DNA of 64,000 nt from a bacterium (lineage in GTDB: Bacteria; UBP6; UBA1177): positions 17,532 through 81,531 of the forward strand of contig JAFQZM010000031.1 of the NCBI GenBank assembly GCA_017405875.1. The letters run 5' to 3'. A program made the translations under genes and the position numbers. The notes under the pieces were generated by a model, which made no database searches, was not told the origin of the DNA, and saw nothing but the letters and a program-made list of their open reading frames with translations. Below are positions 14,674 through 22,681 of the stretch, piece after piece; position 1 is the stretch's first letter; each line of letters begins with the position of its first letter.

Positions 14674-17600
14674 ATGACTAAAATCCTAGGAAAATACGAG
14701 ATAATCAGTGAAGAATCAGGAACTCTTAAAATCGCGCGATACAACGATTGTGATTACCGCATAGAGATCGTGCCTAAGACCTCGGCAAGCGGTAAATACT
14801 CCAATATCGCAAAAAACATCAACCTAGTTTCACACCAGAACATCAGCAACCTTAAGATCGAAGAAGATGACAGAAACTTCTATTTTGTCGACAAGAATTT
14901 CGACGAAGGATATTCCGAATTGAAACCTGAATGGTTCGGTTCGAACTATGTTTCGCTCATAAAATGCTACCAGCAGATCGTCGATGCTGTAGAGTATATT
15001 CACCAGAAAGGTTTTTACCACGGTAATATCAATCCTAAGAACATATTGATCGACAGAGAAGATCATGCCTATCTGCTCGATTTCGGCAGATGCTACATCT
15101 ATGCGATGATGAACGGTTCGCCGGACAAGCGCTTCTATGCTCCGGAACAGAGAGCCTTAAACGAATGCCGCAAAGAAAGTGATATATACTCGCTAGGGCT
15201 TTGCATGCTCGACCTTTTGCTTGAGTCGCACTTCGATTCCTTTAAATTCTCGGAGACTTACAAAGATTTCGATTCTCTGGAAGAAATATACAGGTGCATT
15301 GCTGAACATGAAGAGCAGCTTGATAAAACGAATGCTGAACTGCTAATCATCATAAAAGCGATGCTGAACGCTGATCCGGAAGAGCGCATAAAACTGCTTG
15401 ATGTCCGCAGAAAACTCAACGATTTGCTGAGAGAGATCATGCCCAACAAGACTTTCGGCATTCAAATAGGCGGTCGCGTGCTTGAAAAATGGAGAGAAAA
15501 CCACGATTGTGAACAGTATGTCGAAAAAGAGGACATTAGGGAAAGAATCGAAGATTACCGCGCCTATTTGGAGTTCGGAAAAGACAAAAGCGACCGCGAT
15601 GAAATAAAGATCGCTATCGGAGATCTGACATTCTGCTGTTCCGCAAAAGAAAACAGTCATTATTTTTTCTGCTTTGGTATTCTCGAAAGTCCTTCCAAAA
15701 CAGAACTCCTGCAAAAATACGGGCTTCCGACAGACGACATGTTCAAAATACTCGGCCCGAACGAACATGACTGGAGCTGCGATGATGCAGGAAGCGTGAT
15801 CGAGAAATTAAAAGAGCGCTACGAGCAGAAAAAACGCGAAAACGAGCGTTATGAAACTGACTCAAAAAGCATTGCAACTGAAGAGGAACTGCTGAAAGCG
15901 GAAAAAAGGACTATAGATGAAAAAAAGAACACCAGAAAAGTGATCCTGAAGGAATTGAACCGCGGTGATGACACTTTGACGTTGGAATATATTATAGACA
16001 AAGACGAGAACAAATCCGAAAACTATACGACGGAAAATACTAGAGAAAACATTCCTTCCGAAAAAGATTTCAAACAGAAACAGGACGTTCTCCTGCAGGA
16101 GAATCTGAAGTCAGATGAAGTCCTCAAAGGTGTCGTGGAGAGATCTGAATCGGGCTTTTCCGTGACTGTAAAAGTGGGAAAATACGAAGTCGCGAAATAT
16201 GCCGATGATCAAAAAAAAGAATTTCATCTGGAAAAAGGTGCGGAATACTTTCTGAGCTATGATTATCAGGCGGAAGAAGCCGTCTGGACCAAGAAAGACT
16301 GTGCTCTTTATCAGCTGCAGAACGGCAACGTATACATTCACAACTTCCTTAGAAAGATAAACCGGCCTCAGGAATTCATAAAAAACGATCTGATCGATGT
16401 AGAAAAGTTCTACAACACCAGCCTTGACGAAAATCAGCAGCTTGCGGTCCGGAAAGCCTTGTCTCTGGATGACAAATGCGAACTGATGGTACTGCAGGGT
16501 CCTCCCGGAACAGGAAAGACCGTGACTATAACCGAGATAGTTACCCAGCTTTTAAAAACGCGGCCCCACGAGAAAATACTTGTAGCGTCCCAGAGCAATC
16601 AGGCGGTTGACAATGTTCTGGAAAAGATCTGCGGCATCGAAGACAAGATCCTCCGCATCGGAAACGATGAGACGAAAATCAGCAAAACAGCGCAAAATTA
16701 CCTGCCGCACAAAGTGCTGAACAAAATAATTCAGGACAACATAAAGCGTATAGACGGAAACTCCGTCTCGCACACGAACGAGGGAATACAAAATAAGATG
16801 ACGGAACTGCAAAAAGACTTCAGGGAACAGTTGCAGCACATAACTTCCCAAATGGGAAACAACAGCAAAAATGGAGAAACAAACAAAGAAACCGAATTAG
16901 CTGCGCTTTTCACGCAGAATATCAGGCTCGTTTTCGGCACTTTGATCGGCATTTCATCATGGAAAAGTTTCAGAGAGATCGTTTTTGACACCGTGATCGT
17001 GGACGAGGCCGGAAGAGCCACTCTTAGCGAACTGCTCGTTCCCTGCATCAAAGCGAGAAAACTGATACTTGTCGGCGACCACAAACAGCTTGCACCGGTC
17101 ATTGACGATGATGTGCTCGAAAAGATCAAAGACAGGGACGAAGCCAAAACTTCGTTCTTTCAGCGGGTGTTTGAGCGTATTCAGAATGCAGACAGACCTA
17201 ATCTGCTTCATACGCTGAACCACAACTACCGCTCTGAAAGCAGAATCTGCGATCTGTATAACATACCCTTCTACAACGGCGAACTGAAGACAACCGATGC
17301 TGTAAACGCTCAAAAGAAACATTCTCTCAGCTTCAGATCAAGCGTCGTCTGGTACGACACCGGAATGCTGCCCGATAAGGAAGACGAACAGGAAGGAACC
17401 GGAAAAATAAACCGCTGCAACGCATCTGTTATCGAGAAAACATTGAGGCGGATCCAAACGGAGATGAAAAACTGCGGAATGAACTACGACATCGGAATAA
17501 TCACGCCGTATAAGGCTCAGGCGGCGGCATTGCGCAAAAAACTCGCTGTAAAGAAAAATTTCGCAGAGTGCAGCATAGAGATCGGAACGGTCGACAGCTT

Positions 17601-17871
17601 CCAGGGAAGCGACAGGGACATCATCATCTATGACTGCGTAAGATCCGGAAAGTTGAAGGGCAAAGCGAAGATAGACTTCATCGCAGATGAAAAACGTCTA
17701 AATGTATCGCTGTCGAGAGCAAAAAAGCTCTTGATCATCGTGGGTGACATGGACTTTCTTTATCAAGCCAAAGTCTCCGACAAAAATAATCCGTTCGAAA
17801 ACATTATCGAATATATCAACCAAAACAAAGAGTCTTATGAAGTGATCAAGTTGGGAGAAAAACATGACTGA
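14674..17871 (+). CDS. mkoA: Mokosh type I-like MkoA: kinase-like domain plus SF1 helicase
   Basis: The 1065-residue product starts with a Ser/Thr kinase-like domain (about 5-260). The DFG motif is present (LLDFGR) but the HRD motif reads HGNINPKN, replacing the catalytic aspartate, and no GxGxxG loop is visible, so it may be a pseudokinase. A charged linker follows (about 400-560). The C-terminal half is an SF1 UPF1/COG1112-type helicase: GPPGTGKT near 610, VDEAGRA near 775 (motif II), GDHKQLAP near 803, NYRSE, VDSFQGSDRD near 970 and SLSRAKK near 1012. The downstream gene encodes a PLD nuclease, which matches the published Mokosh type I phage-defence pair (kinase/RNA helicase plus PLD). GGAGG precedes the ATG, and conserved element C lies upstream. 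Confidence 0.75.
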   Translation: MTKILGKYEIISEESGTLKIARYNDCDYRIEIVPKTSASGKYSNIAKNINLVSHQNISNLKIEEDDRNFYFVDKNFDEGYSELKPEWFGSNYVSLIKCYQQIVDAVEYIHQKGFYHGNINPKNILIDREDHAYLLDFGRCYIYAMMNGSPDKRFYAPEQRALNECRKESDIYSLGLCMLDLLLESHFDSFKFSETYKDFDSLEEIYRCIAEHEEQLDKTNAELLIIIKAMLNADPEERIKLLDVRRKLNDLLREIMPNKTFGIQIGGRVLEKWRENHDCEQYVEKEDIRERIEDYRAYLEFGKDKSDRDEIKIAIGDLTFCCSAKENSHYFFCFGILESPSKTELLQKYGLPTDDMFKILGPNEHDWSCDDAGSVIEKLKERYEQKKRENERYETDSKSIATEEELLKAEKRTIDEKKNTRKVILKELNRGDDTLTLEYIIDKDENKSENYTTENTRENIPSEKDFKQKQDVLLQENLKSDEVLKGVVERSESGFSVTVKVGKYEVAKYADDQKKEFHLEKGAEYFLSYDYQAEEAVWTKKDCALYQLQNGNVYIHNFLRKINRPQEFIKNDLIDVEKFYNTSLDENQQLAVRKALSLDDKCELMVLQGPPGTGKTVTITEIVTQLLKTRPHEKILVASQSNQAVDNVLEKICGIEDKILRIGNDETKISKTAQNYLPHKVLNKIIQDNIKRIDGNSVSHTNEGIQNKMTELQKDFREQLQHITSQMGNNSKNGETNKETELAALFTQNIRLVFGTLIGISSWKSFREIVFDTVIVDEAGRATLSELLVPCIKARKLILVGDHKQLAPVIDDDVLEKIKDRDEAKTSFFQRVFERIQNADRPNLLHTLNHNYRSESRICDLYNIPFYNGELKTTDAVNAQKKHSLSFRSSVVWYDTGMLPDKEDEQEGTGKINRCNASVIEKTLRRIQTEMKNCGMNYDIGIITPYKAQAAALRKKLAVKKNFAECSIEIGTVDSFQGSDRDIIIYDCVRSGKLKGKAKIDFIADEKRLNVSLSRAKKLLIIVGDMDFLYQAKVSDKNNPFENIIEYINQNKESYEVIKLGEKHD

Positions 17872-19198
17872 AAAACAAAACAGTGCCATTAAACCGGATC
17901 TTGAGCTGCTTACCCACAGATACAGCGACCATTACGAAGGGTTTGCGATGTATGACGCCCGTGAAATAGACTACCCTGTATACAGAACAAAAGTGATGTA
18001 TGCGGTAACAAAAGAACGGAAGATCCACCCGGTGATCATATCCGTGTTGAAGACCATACATTTCCTTGAAACGCTCAAAGACGAGGATTCCTATTCATAT
18101 CTGCAGAATATCTCTCAGCTGGACGAAGAGATCTTGGACACTATTCTGGCAGACATCACGACAAAGGGTTATCTGAAGCAGAATGATATAAGACAGGAAG
18201 AACTGAAGCTTTCCAAAGAGGGAAAAGAGATCCTGGAAAAAGAAACGGAGCTGGTTACGGAAAACGCTTCTTCCTGGCTCTATTTTGACGGAATATTCGG
18301 AACTGTTTTGGAGGACACTGAGAAGTTGGATCAAAAGTCAAGAGAGGGTGCCATAGAATTCAAACCCTATGTGAAATCGCGACCGAGAACGGAATGTCTG
18401 GACGACGACTTCTCCGACAATAAAACCCTCAGGCAGGTCATTATAGAAAATCTGCAGGATGGTAACGACATAACGGATATATTTGAAGTTGCACCCGGCA
18501 AGTTCTTCCGCAGACATATCTGTTTGTTCTATAAAGATGAAGAGACAAATGAAAAGTTTCTGGTCCTCAACAAAGATTACGAAGAGGATTTCCGAGCCAC
18601 GCAACTGTTTGACCGTATTCTAAACGAACAGAAATTCGACTACGAAAATATTTCACCGAACAGCGTGAAAATATTTGAAGAAAACATTGAGAAATTTAAT
18701 AACACGACCCCTGAAATCATTAAAGAAAAAATCCAGCCGATAGAGGAAGTCTCCATTTCTGACGGTAAAACCATCGAGGTTGACGAACACAAAAAATACT
18801 TCATCTATGTTTTTGAAAATGCCAGAAACAGCATCTATATCCAGTCTCCGTGGATAAACTGGAAGACTCTTCGACTCTACAAAGAATATATTCAGAATGC
18901 CGTTAAAAAAGGAGTAAAAGTAACCGTAAAATACGGCATGAAACCTCGAAACAGGTTTGATAAAATCATTGACAAAGAATCGCAGAAATTTTTTGACTCT
19001 CTTGGCAAAGACAACTTCCGCCTGATAAAAACTGATGACCACTCCAAGATCGTGATCTGCGATGATGAGTTCATGATAATGGGAAGTTTCAACTGGTTTA
19101 GCTTCGGCGGCGGAAACGAACCTGATGCACGCGGCGAAACATCGACGATCAACATGAATAAAGATGAGATTTTAAAGCAGATTGAAAAATTCAACTGA
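17864..19198 (+). CDS. mkoB: Mokosh type I-like MkoB: PLD-family nuclease
   Basis: The gene overlaps the helicase gene by 8 bp, so the two are translationally coupled. The 444-residue product has an N-terminal helical region including a winged-helix-like stretch (about 45-135), then a C-terminal phospholipase-D-type domain. One HKD motif is visible, HSKIVICDD near 392 followed by GSFNW. An upstream strand/helix pair (IYIQSPWINW) is typical of the PLD fold. A single HKD implies dimerisation to form an active site. PLD proteins of this kind in defence loci are probable nucleases acting with the helicase. The stop is 10 bp from the convergent AAA/HEPN gene. Confidence 0.75.
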   Translation: MTEKQNSAIKPDLELLTHRYSDHYEGFAMYDAREIDYPVYRTKVMYAVTKERKIHPVIISVLKTIHFLETLKDEDSYSYLQNISQLDEEILDTILADITTKGYLKQNDIRQEELKLSKEGKEILEKETELVTENASSWLYFDGIFGTVLEDTEKLDQKSREGAIEFKPYVKSRPRTECLDDDFSDNKTLRQVIIENLQDGNDITDIFEVAPGKFFRRHICLFYKDEETNEKFLVLNKDYEEDFRATQLFDRILNEQKFDYENISPNSVKIFEENIEKFNNTTPEIIKEKIQPIEEVSISDGKTIEVDEHKKYFIYVFENARNSIYIQSPWINWKTLRLYKEYIQNAVKKGVKVTVKYGMKPRNRFDKIIDKESQKFFDSLGKDNFRLIKTDDHSKIVICDDEFMIMGSFNWFSFGGGNEPDARGETSTINMNKDEILKQIEKFN

Positions 19199-19208
19199 CT
19201 CTTTCTGC

Positions 19209-20957
19209 TTATTGCCAACCCCTTGTCTTTTTGATGCATTCACTCAAATATTTACAGCAGTCGATGGTTTTCTTCTTATAGTCATCGGTCAAAAGGATAT
19301 CGTTGTTGTGCTGATATGTGTTTCTTGCCTTTCTCAAATGATCTGTCCTTTTAGTGAATTCTTTGTAATCACCGAATATTTCGCACAATTTGAGCTTGTC
19401 ATATTCAACTTCATAAAGAGAAAACAATCCTTTAGTGTATATTGATTCGAGAATAGAGATCTCGGCTCCGTGCTTTATATCCTGAGATTTTCTCATATTC
19501 TCTTTCAGTTTTTCCGCTTCTCTCAAGTCATAGGAAAGCAGATACTGTTTTTTTGTATAAGTTTTATCTTGATAGCAGTACTTTTCTGCATTTTTTCTCG
19601 CAATATTGTTCGGAAAGAAATAATCCTGCAAAATTGCCATAATATTTTCAGGATTTCTCAAAATATACATACGGAGAATCATATTTTCCCAATGTTCCTC
19701 TGTATATTCCCTTTTCAATCTGAATTTCAAAATCCTTCTCATTCCGGTCTCGGTATCGTGCCAAAGCGGGAAGAAATTGACATCCCGCTCTTTCATTTTC
19801 ATGTATTCATACAGTTTTCCGGATATAATTTGCGGCTTCTCTTTATCGTCAATGATTCCGTAATCATATAACGTGTCAATATCAACCTGCGTGCAGTTTT
19901 CATCCATCGGCCCGAAAACTATCTGATAGAGCTTGTTTTTCAGGTCTTCTCCGAGTGCATCAAGCGTCTTTTCAAATTCCGGATATATAATTTTTGCTTT
20001 TTCCCTGAATATTGTCTCCATATCCGTGTTTTTACCGCGGTCTTTTGCCGCTTTGTATGCCGCCAGAATAATATCCAACCAATACGGATGACCTCCGGCG
20101 ATACATTTAAGAAGAGCCCGTTCTTCGTAGCCCAATTGGATTTCGTTATGTCTGTAATAATCAAGCAGCTCTCTGTCGGAAAATCCGCGAAGACACAATA
20201 TGTTGCCTCCGATAAAATTCAACTCTTTTATCGGAATTTCCGAGACAAAAACGAATGTGATTCCGTATTTTTCATCTGTCGCCAACTTTTTGAAAACGGC
20301 GAAAAGTCCGGAATATTTTTCCAACAGTTTCGATGAGTTATAAAATTCATCTATAATGCAGACCACTCTTTTCCCCGATTTTTTTATCGTCTCAAAGAAT
20401 TTGCAGAAAGCAGCATCTCCGTTTTTTTCAATATTTTCCATGCGGATCTGCTCCTTCAACTGAAAAACATCACTGCAATCATTCCAAAAACCTGCATGGC
20501 TTTCGATAATATTACAGATTACTTCCACAATATTTTTGAAAAGAACGTCCGCAGAATCAAACACGCTGGCAGATATTTTGACCACAATAATATTTTTAGA
20601 GTAATATTCGTCAGTTTTAGCCTCAAGAACATTGTGAACAAGAGAGGATTTCCCGATTTTCCTCATTCCGACCAAATTTACGGAACGGCAGTTGTCAACC
20701 GTTTGCTCCAATAATTTCTGCTCTATTTCGTCTCTGTGGATATAAGCTCTTCCTTTCATAATATTGCCGATATTTTTCAAGCGGTTTACTCTCGAAACAG
20801 AAACTTCTTCGGGAATTTCTTCGTTTTCGGATTTAAATAATTTAGAAACAGCATATGCTCCCAATCCGATTGCTCCGGCAATACCTAAACCTGTCGCCCA
20901 CTTTTGACCGGTAGACATGCCTTTTTTATCATTTCCTGTTTTCTTCCAGTCCGTCAT
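19209..20957 (-). CDS. Membrane-anchored AAA/STAND-like ATPase with C-terminal HEPN-like motif
   Basis: The 582-residue product has an N-terminal hydrophobic, glycine-rich segment (about 19-41) that can span a membrane once. A P-loop ATPase domain of the archaeal ATPase_2/STAND type follows: GMRKIGKSS near 97 (Walker A), VVCIIDEF near 198 (Walker B), then FVSEIP and GGHPYW-type elements. The C-terminal ~130 residues are helical and contain RNTYQH near 545-550, an R-x4-H motif of the sort used by HEPN ribonucleases. Such an architecture fits a sensor ATPase activating an RNase, as in several defence systems. AGGAGG precedes the ATG. It is convergent with the PLD gene and divergent from the CARF operon. 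The HEPN call rests on one motif plus helix content. Confidence 0.65.
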   Translation of the reverse strand: MTDWKKTGNDKKGMSTGQKWATGLGIAGAIGLGAYAVSKLFKSENEEIPEEVSVSRVNRLKNIGNIMKGRAYIHRDEIEQKLLEQTVDNCRSVNLVGMRKIGKSSLVHNVLEAKTDEYYSKNIIVVKISASVFDSADVLFKNIVEVICNIIESHAGFWNDCSDVFQLKEQIRMENIEKNGDAAFCKFFETIKKSGKRVVCIIDEFYNSSKLLEKYSGLFAVFKKLATDEKYGITFVFVSEIPIKELNFIGGNILCLRGFSDRELLDYYRHNEIQLGYEERALLKCIAGGHPYWLDIILAAYKAAKDRGKNTDMETIFREKAKIIYPEFEKTLDALGEDLKNKLYQIVFGPMDENCTQVDIDTLYDYGIIDDKEKPQIISGKLYEYMKMKERDVNFFPLWHDTETGMRRILKFRLKREYTEEHWENMILRMYILRNPENIMAILQDYFFPNNIARKNAEKYCYQDKTYTKKQYLLSYDLREAEKLKENMRKSQDIKHGAEISILESIYTKGLFSLYEVEYDKLKLCEIFGDYKEFTKRTDHLRKARNTYQHNNDILLTDDYKKKTIDCCKYLSECIKKTRGWQ

Positions 20958-21022
20958 TTAATCCTCCTGTTCCGTGAACCAACCGCTTTAAAGCCAAAAA
21001 AATTAAAAAAAAAGAGAAATTT

Positions 21023-21070
21023 TTGTCAACTTATCTGTTTTTCGCCGCTTATATATAGCGTGAACAGTTC
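21023..21070 (+). promoter_or_regulatory. Conserved 48-bp upstream element, copy D
   Basis: TTGTCAACTT, T-rich spacer, then CGCCGCTTATATATAGCGTG. The core CGCTTATATATAGCG has matching CGCT/AGCG arms. It lies in the 182-bp divergent region between the AAA/HEPN gene and the CARF operon, 70 bp upstream of the CARF start, and could serve either direction. Confidence 0.7.
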
Positions 21071-21139
21071 TTTTATTTGCGAAAATTTAGCAAACTTATA
21101 AAACTTACCAGATTTATTTGTCTAGTTGAGGTAAACAAA

Positions 21140-21772
21140 ATGAAAAAGATCCTATTCGTAACACTCCAGTTAAAAAAAATGAGCGATGATGACAAACGTA
21201 TTTATCCCGTCAACGGCAACACTTTGCTTGAAATCAATGAACCGATATACTTTGCAGCAACAGCAGCCATTGTCAGTACTCTGAAAACAGATGACGAAGT
21301 TAAAGTTGTTCTTGTTAAAACCGAAGGTGGAGAAAATGCCGGAGATGAAAATGCAAAACTTTTTAGGGAAGAGCTTGATCATTTTAACAAAGCGATCGGC
21401 GCCAATATCAGCTATAAAATCATTTCAGGCCCGTTTGATCTTTCACAAACTAATTTTAAACACATTTTCAAAGACCTGCTCAACGAACTTGAACATAATG
21501 CTGAAATTTATGCGGATATAACCTTCGGACCGAGAACTCTTCCGCTTCTGCTTTTCCCGATCTTCCAGTTCGCTGAGAAATTTTTTGATAATTCCATAAG
21601 TTACATCGTTTATGCAAAAGTCGAATTCGATGAAAACAAAAAAATCATCGCCGGTTCGGAAATGATTTACGACATCACTCCGCTCTATCTCATGAACAGT
21701 TTTACCAATCTGATTGAAACCTCCAGCAGTGAACGCGCAATAAAAGCAATCGAAGCATTGTTTAAGGATTAA
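21140..21772 (+). CDS. CARF-domain protein, TM1812/Csx2-like
   Basis: The ATG at 21140 is preferred because GAGGT lies 8-10 nt upstream; an earlier in-frame start at 21077 has no ribosome site and falls next to the promoter element. The 210-residue product opens with MKKILFVTL, a typical CARF first strand, and has YADITFGPRTLPLLL near residue 122, matching the D-I/L-T-H-G-F-R-x-x-P signature of TM1812-type CRISPR-associated proteins, then YDITPLYLM near 185. CARF domains bind cyclic oligoadenylates made by type III CRISPR complexes. No effector domain is fused, so signalling probably passes to the next gene, which starts 4 nt downstream. No CRISPR array or cas gene is in the window. Confidence 0.7.
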   Translation: MKKILFVTLQLKKMSDDDKRIYPVNGNTLLEINEPIYFAATAAIVSTLKTDDEVKVVLVKTEGGENAGDENAKLFREELDHFNKAIGANISYKIISGPFDLSQTNFKHIFKDLLNELEHNAEIYADITFGPRTLPLLLFPIFQFAEKFFDNSISYIVYAKVEFDENKKIIAGSEMIYDITPLYLMNSFTNLIETSSSERAIKAIEALFKD

Positions 21773-21775
21773 AGT

Positions 21776-22678
21776 ATGAGGTATGAAGATCAATACAACA
21801 GCATAAACAGGCGTTATTCCGAATACGCAGAAGCTGTCAATTCAGAGATCTCTGAAAAAGCAAAAGAAGGAATGGCGTGGAAAATCAACGAAGAAGTATT
21901 GAAATTAAAATACCGAAAATACCGCAGAGAAATCAGTTATGGAGAATATTTTGAAGAGGTTGTCAACAAGGTTAAAGTTTGTCTGAAATCTTATCTCAAA
22001 AAAACTCAGACATATAAAGACAAAGTGCCTTTCAGCCAATATGTTTGCAGCGGAATAAACAATATGATCGGTTCGCTTCTAAAAAAACAGACTTTAGAAG
22101 AGAAAAACGGCGGGATCACCATCTCCGATCACACTCAAAAAATGGTCAGCAAGCTAAAGAAAATTCTTAATAATTTAGAAATAACGTGCCCTGATTTAGA
22201 CGGAGAATCGTGTGTTGAAATAGCGGCCAAAATGCTGGGTGTAAAAAGAAATACCGTTATACGTTATCTGCAGATTATGACTGGTGGTGAAAGAGTTGAT
22301 GAAGAAAAAGTAGCAGAGACGAAAAAAGCGGCATCGCCGGAAAAAGAATATGATTTACGTAAAGAACCGATCAAAAAACTTCGTAAAATAGACGCTGAAT
22401 GGATTAGAAAACCCGACAAGATGCTTTCTGAGCTGCTTACAGTTTGCGTGCTGGATATGTGCGAGATGGAAAAAGACGATTATTTTGATTACGATTTTAT
22501 AGACCGCACTATTTTAGATGATTACTTTGCTCAAAAGAACTATAGATTTCCTGAAGCGCAGGAAATTGCTGAAAAATACGGCTATACAGACAAATCAGCC
22601 GCAACACAGAAACTTAAAAGATTCGGGAAAAAAATAGGAATCGAATTCAAATATCCACGCCAGTCAAAAAAGTTTTAA
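21776..22678 (+). CDS. Sigma-factor-like DNA-binding protein paired with CARF
   Basis: The 300-residue product is basic and helical. Residues about 40-115 resemble sigma-70 region 2: a run ending VPFSQYVCSGINNMIGSLLK parallels the F-S-x-Y-x-x-x-x-I-R-x-x-I-x-x-x-L-R motif. ITISDHTQKMVSKLKK parallels region 3.0. A helix-turn-helix (CVEIAAKMLGVKRNTVIRYL) spans about 145-165, and a second candidate (EAQEIAEKYGYTDKSAATQK) lies near 260-282 where region 4 would be. It is too divergent to name a sigma subgroup, and could be a related non-sigma regulator. Three nucleotides separate it from the CARF gene, so they form one operon, suggesting ligand-controlled transcription. Confidence 0.55.
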   Translation: MRYEDQYNSINRRYSEYAEAVNSEISEKAKEGMAWKINEEVLKLKYRKYRREISYGEYFEEVVNKVKVCLKSYLKKTQTYKDKVPFSQYVCSGINNMIGSLLKKQTLEEKNGGITISDHTQKMVSKLKKILNNLEITCPDLDGESCVEIAAKMLGVKRNTVIRYLQIMTGGERVDEEKVAETKKAASPEKEYDLRKEPIKKLRKIDAEWIRKPDKMLSELLTVCVLDMCEMEKDDYFDYDFIDRTILDDYFAQKNYRFPEAQEIAEKYGYTDKSAATQKLKRFGKKIGIEFKYPRQSKKF

Positions 22679-22681
22679 TTT

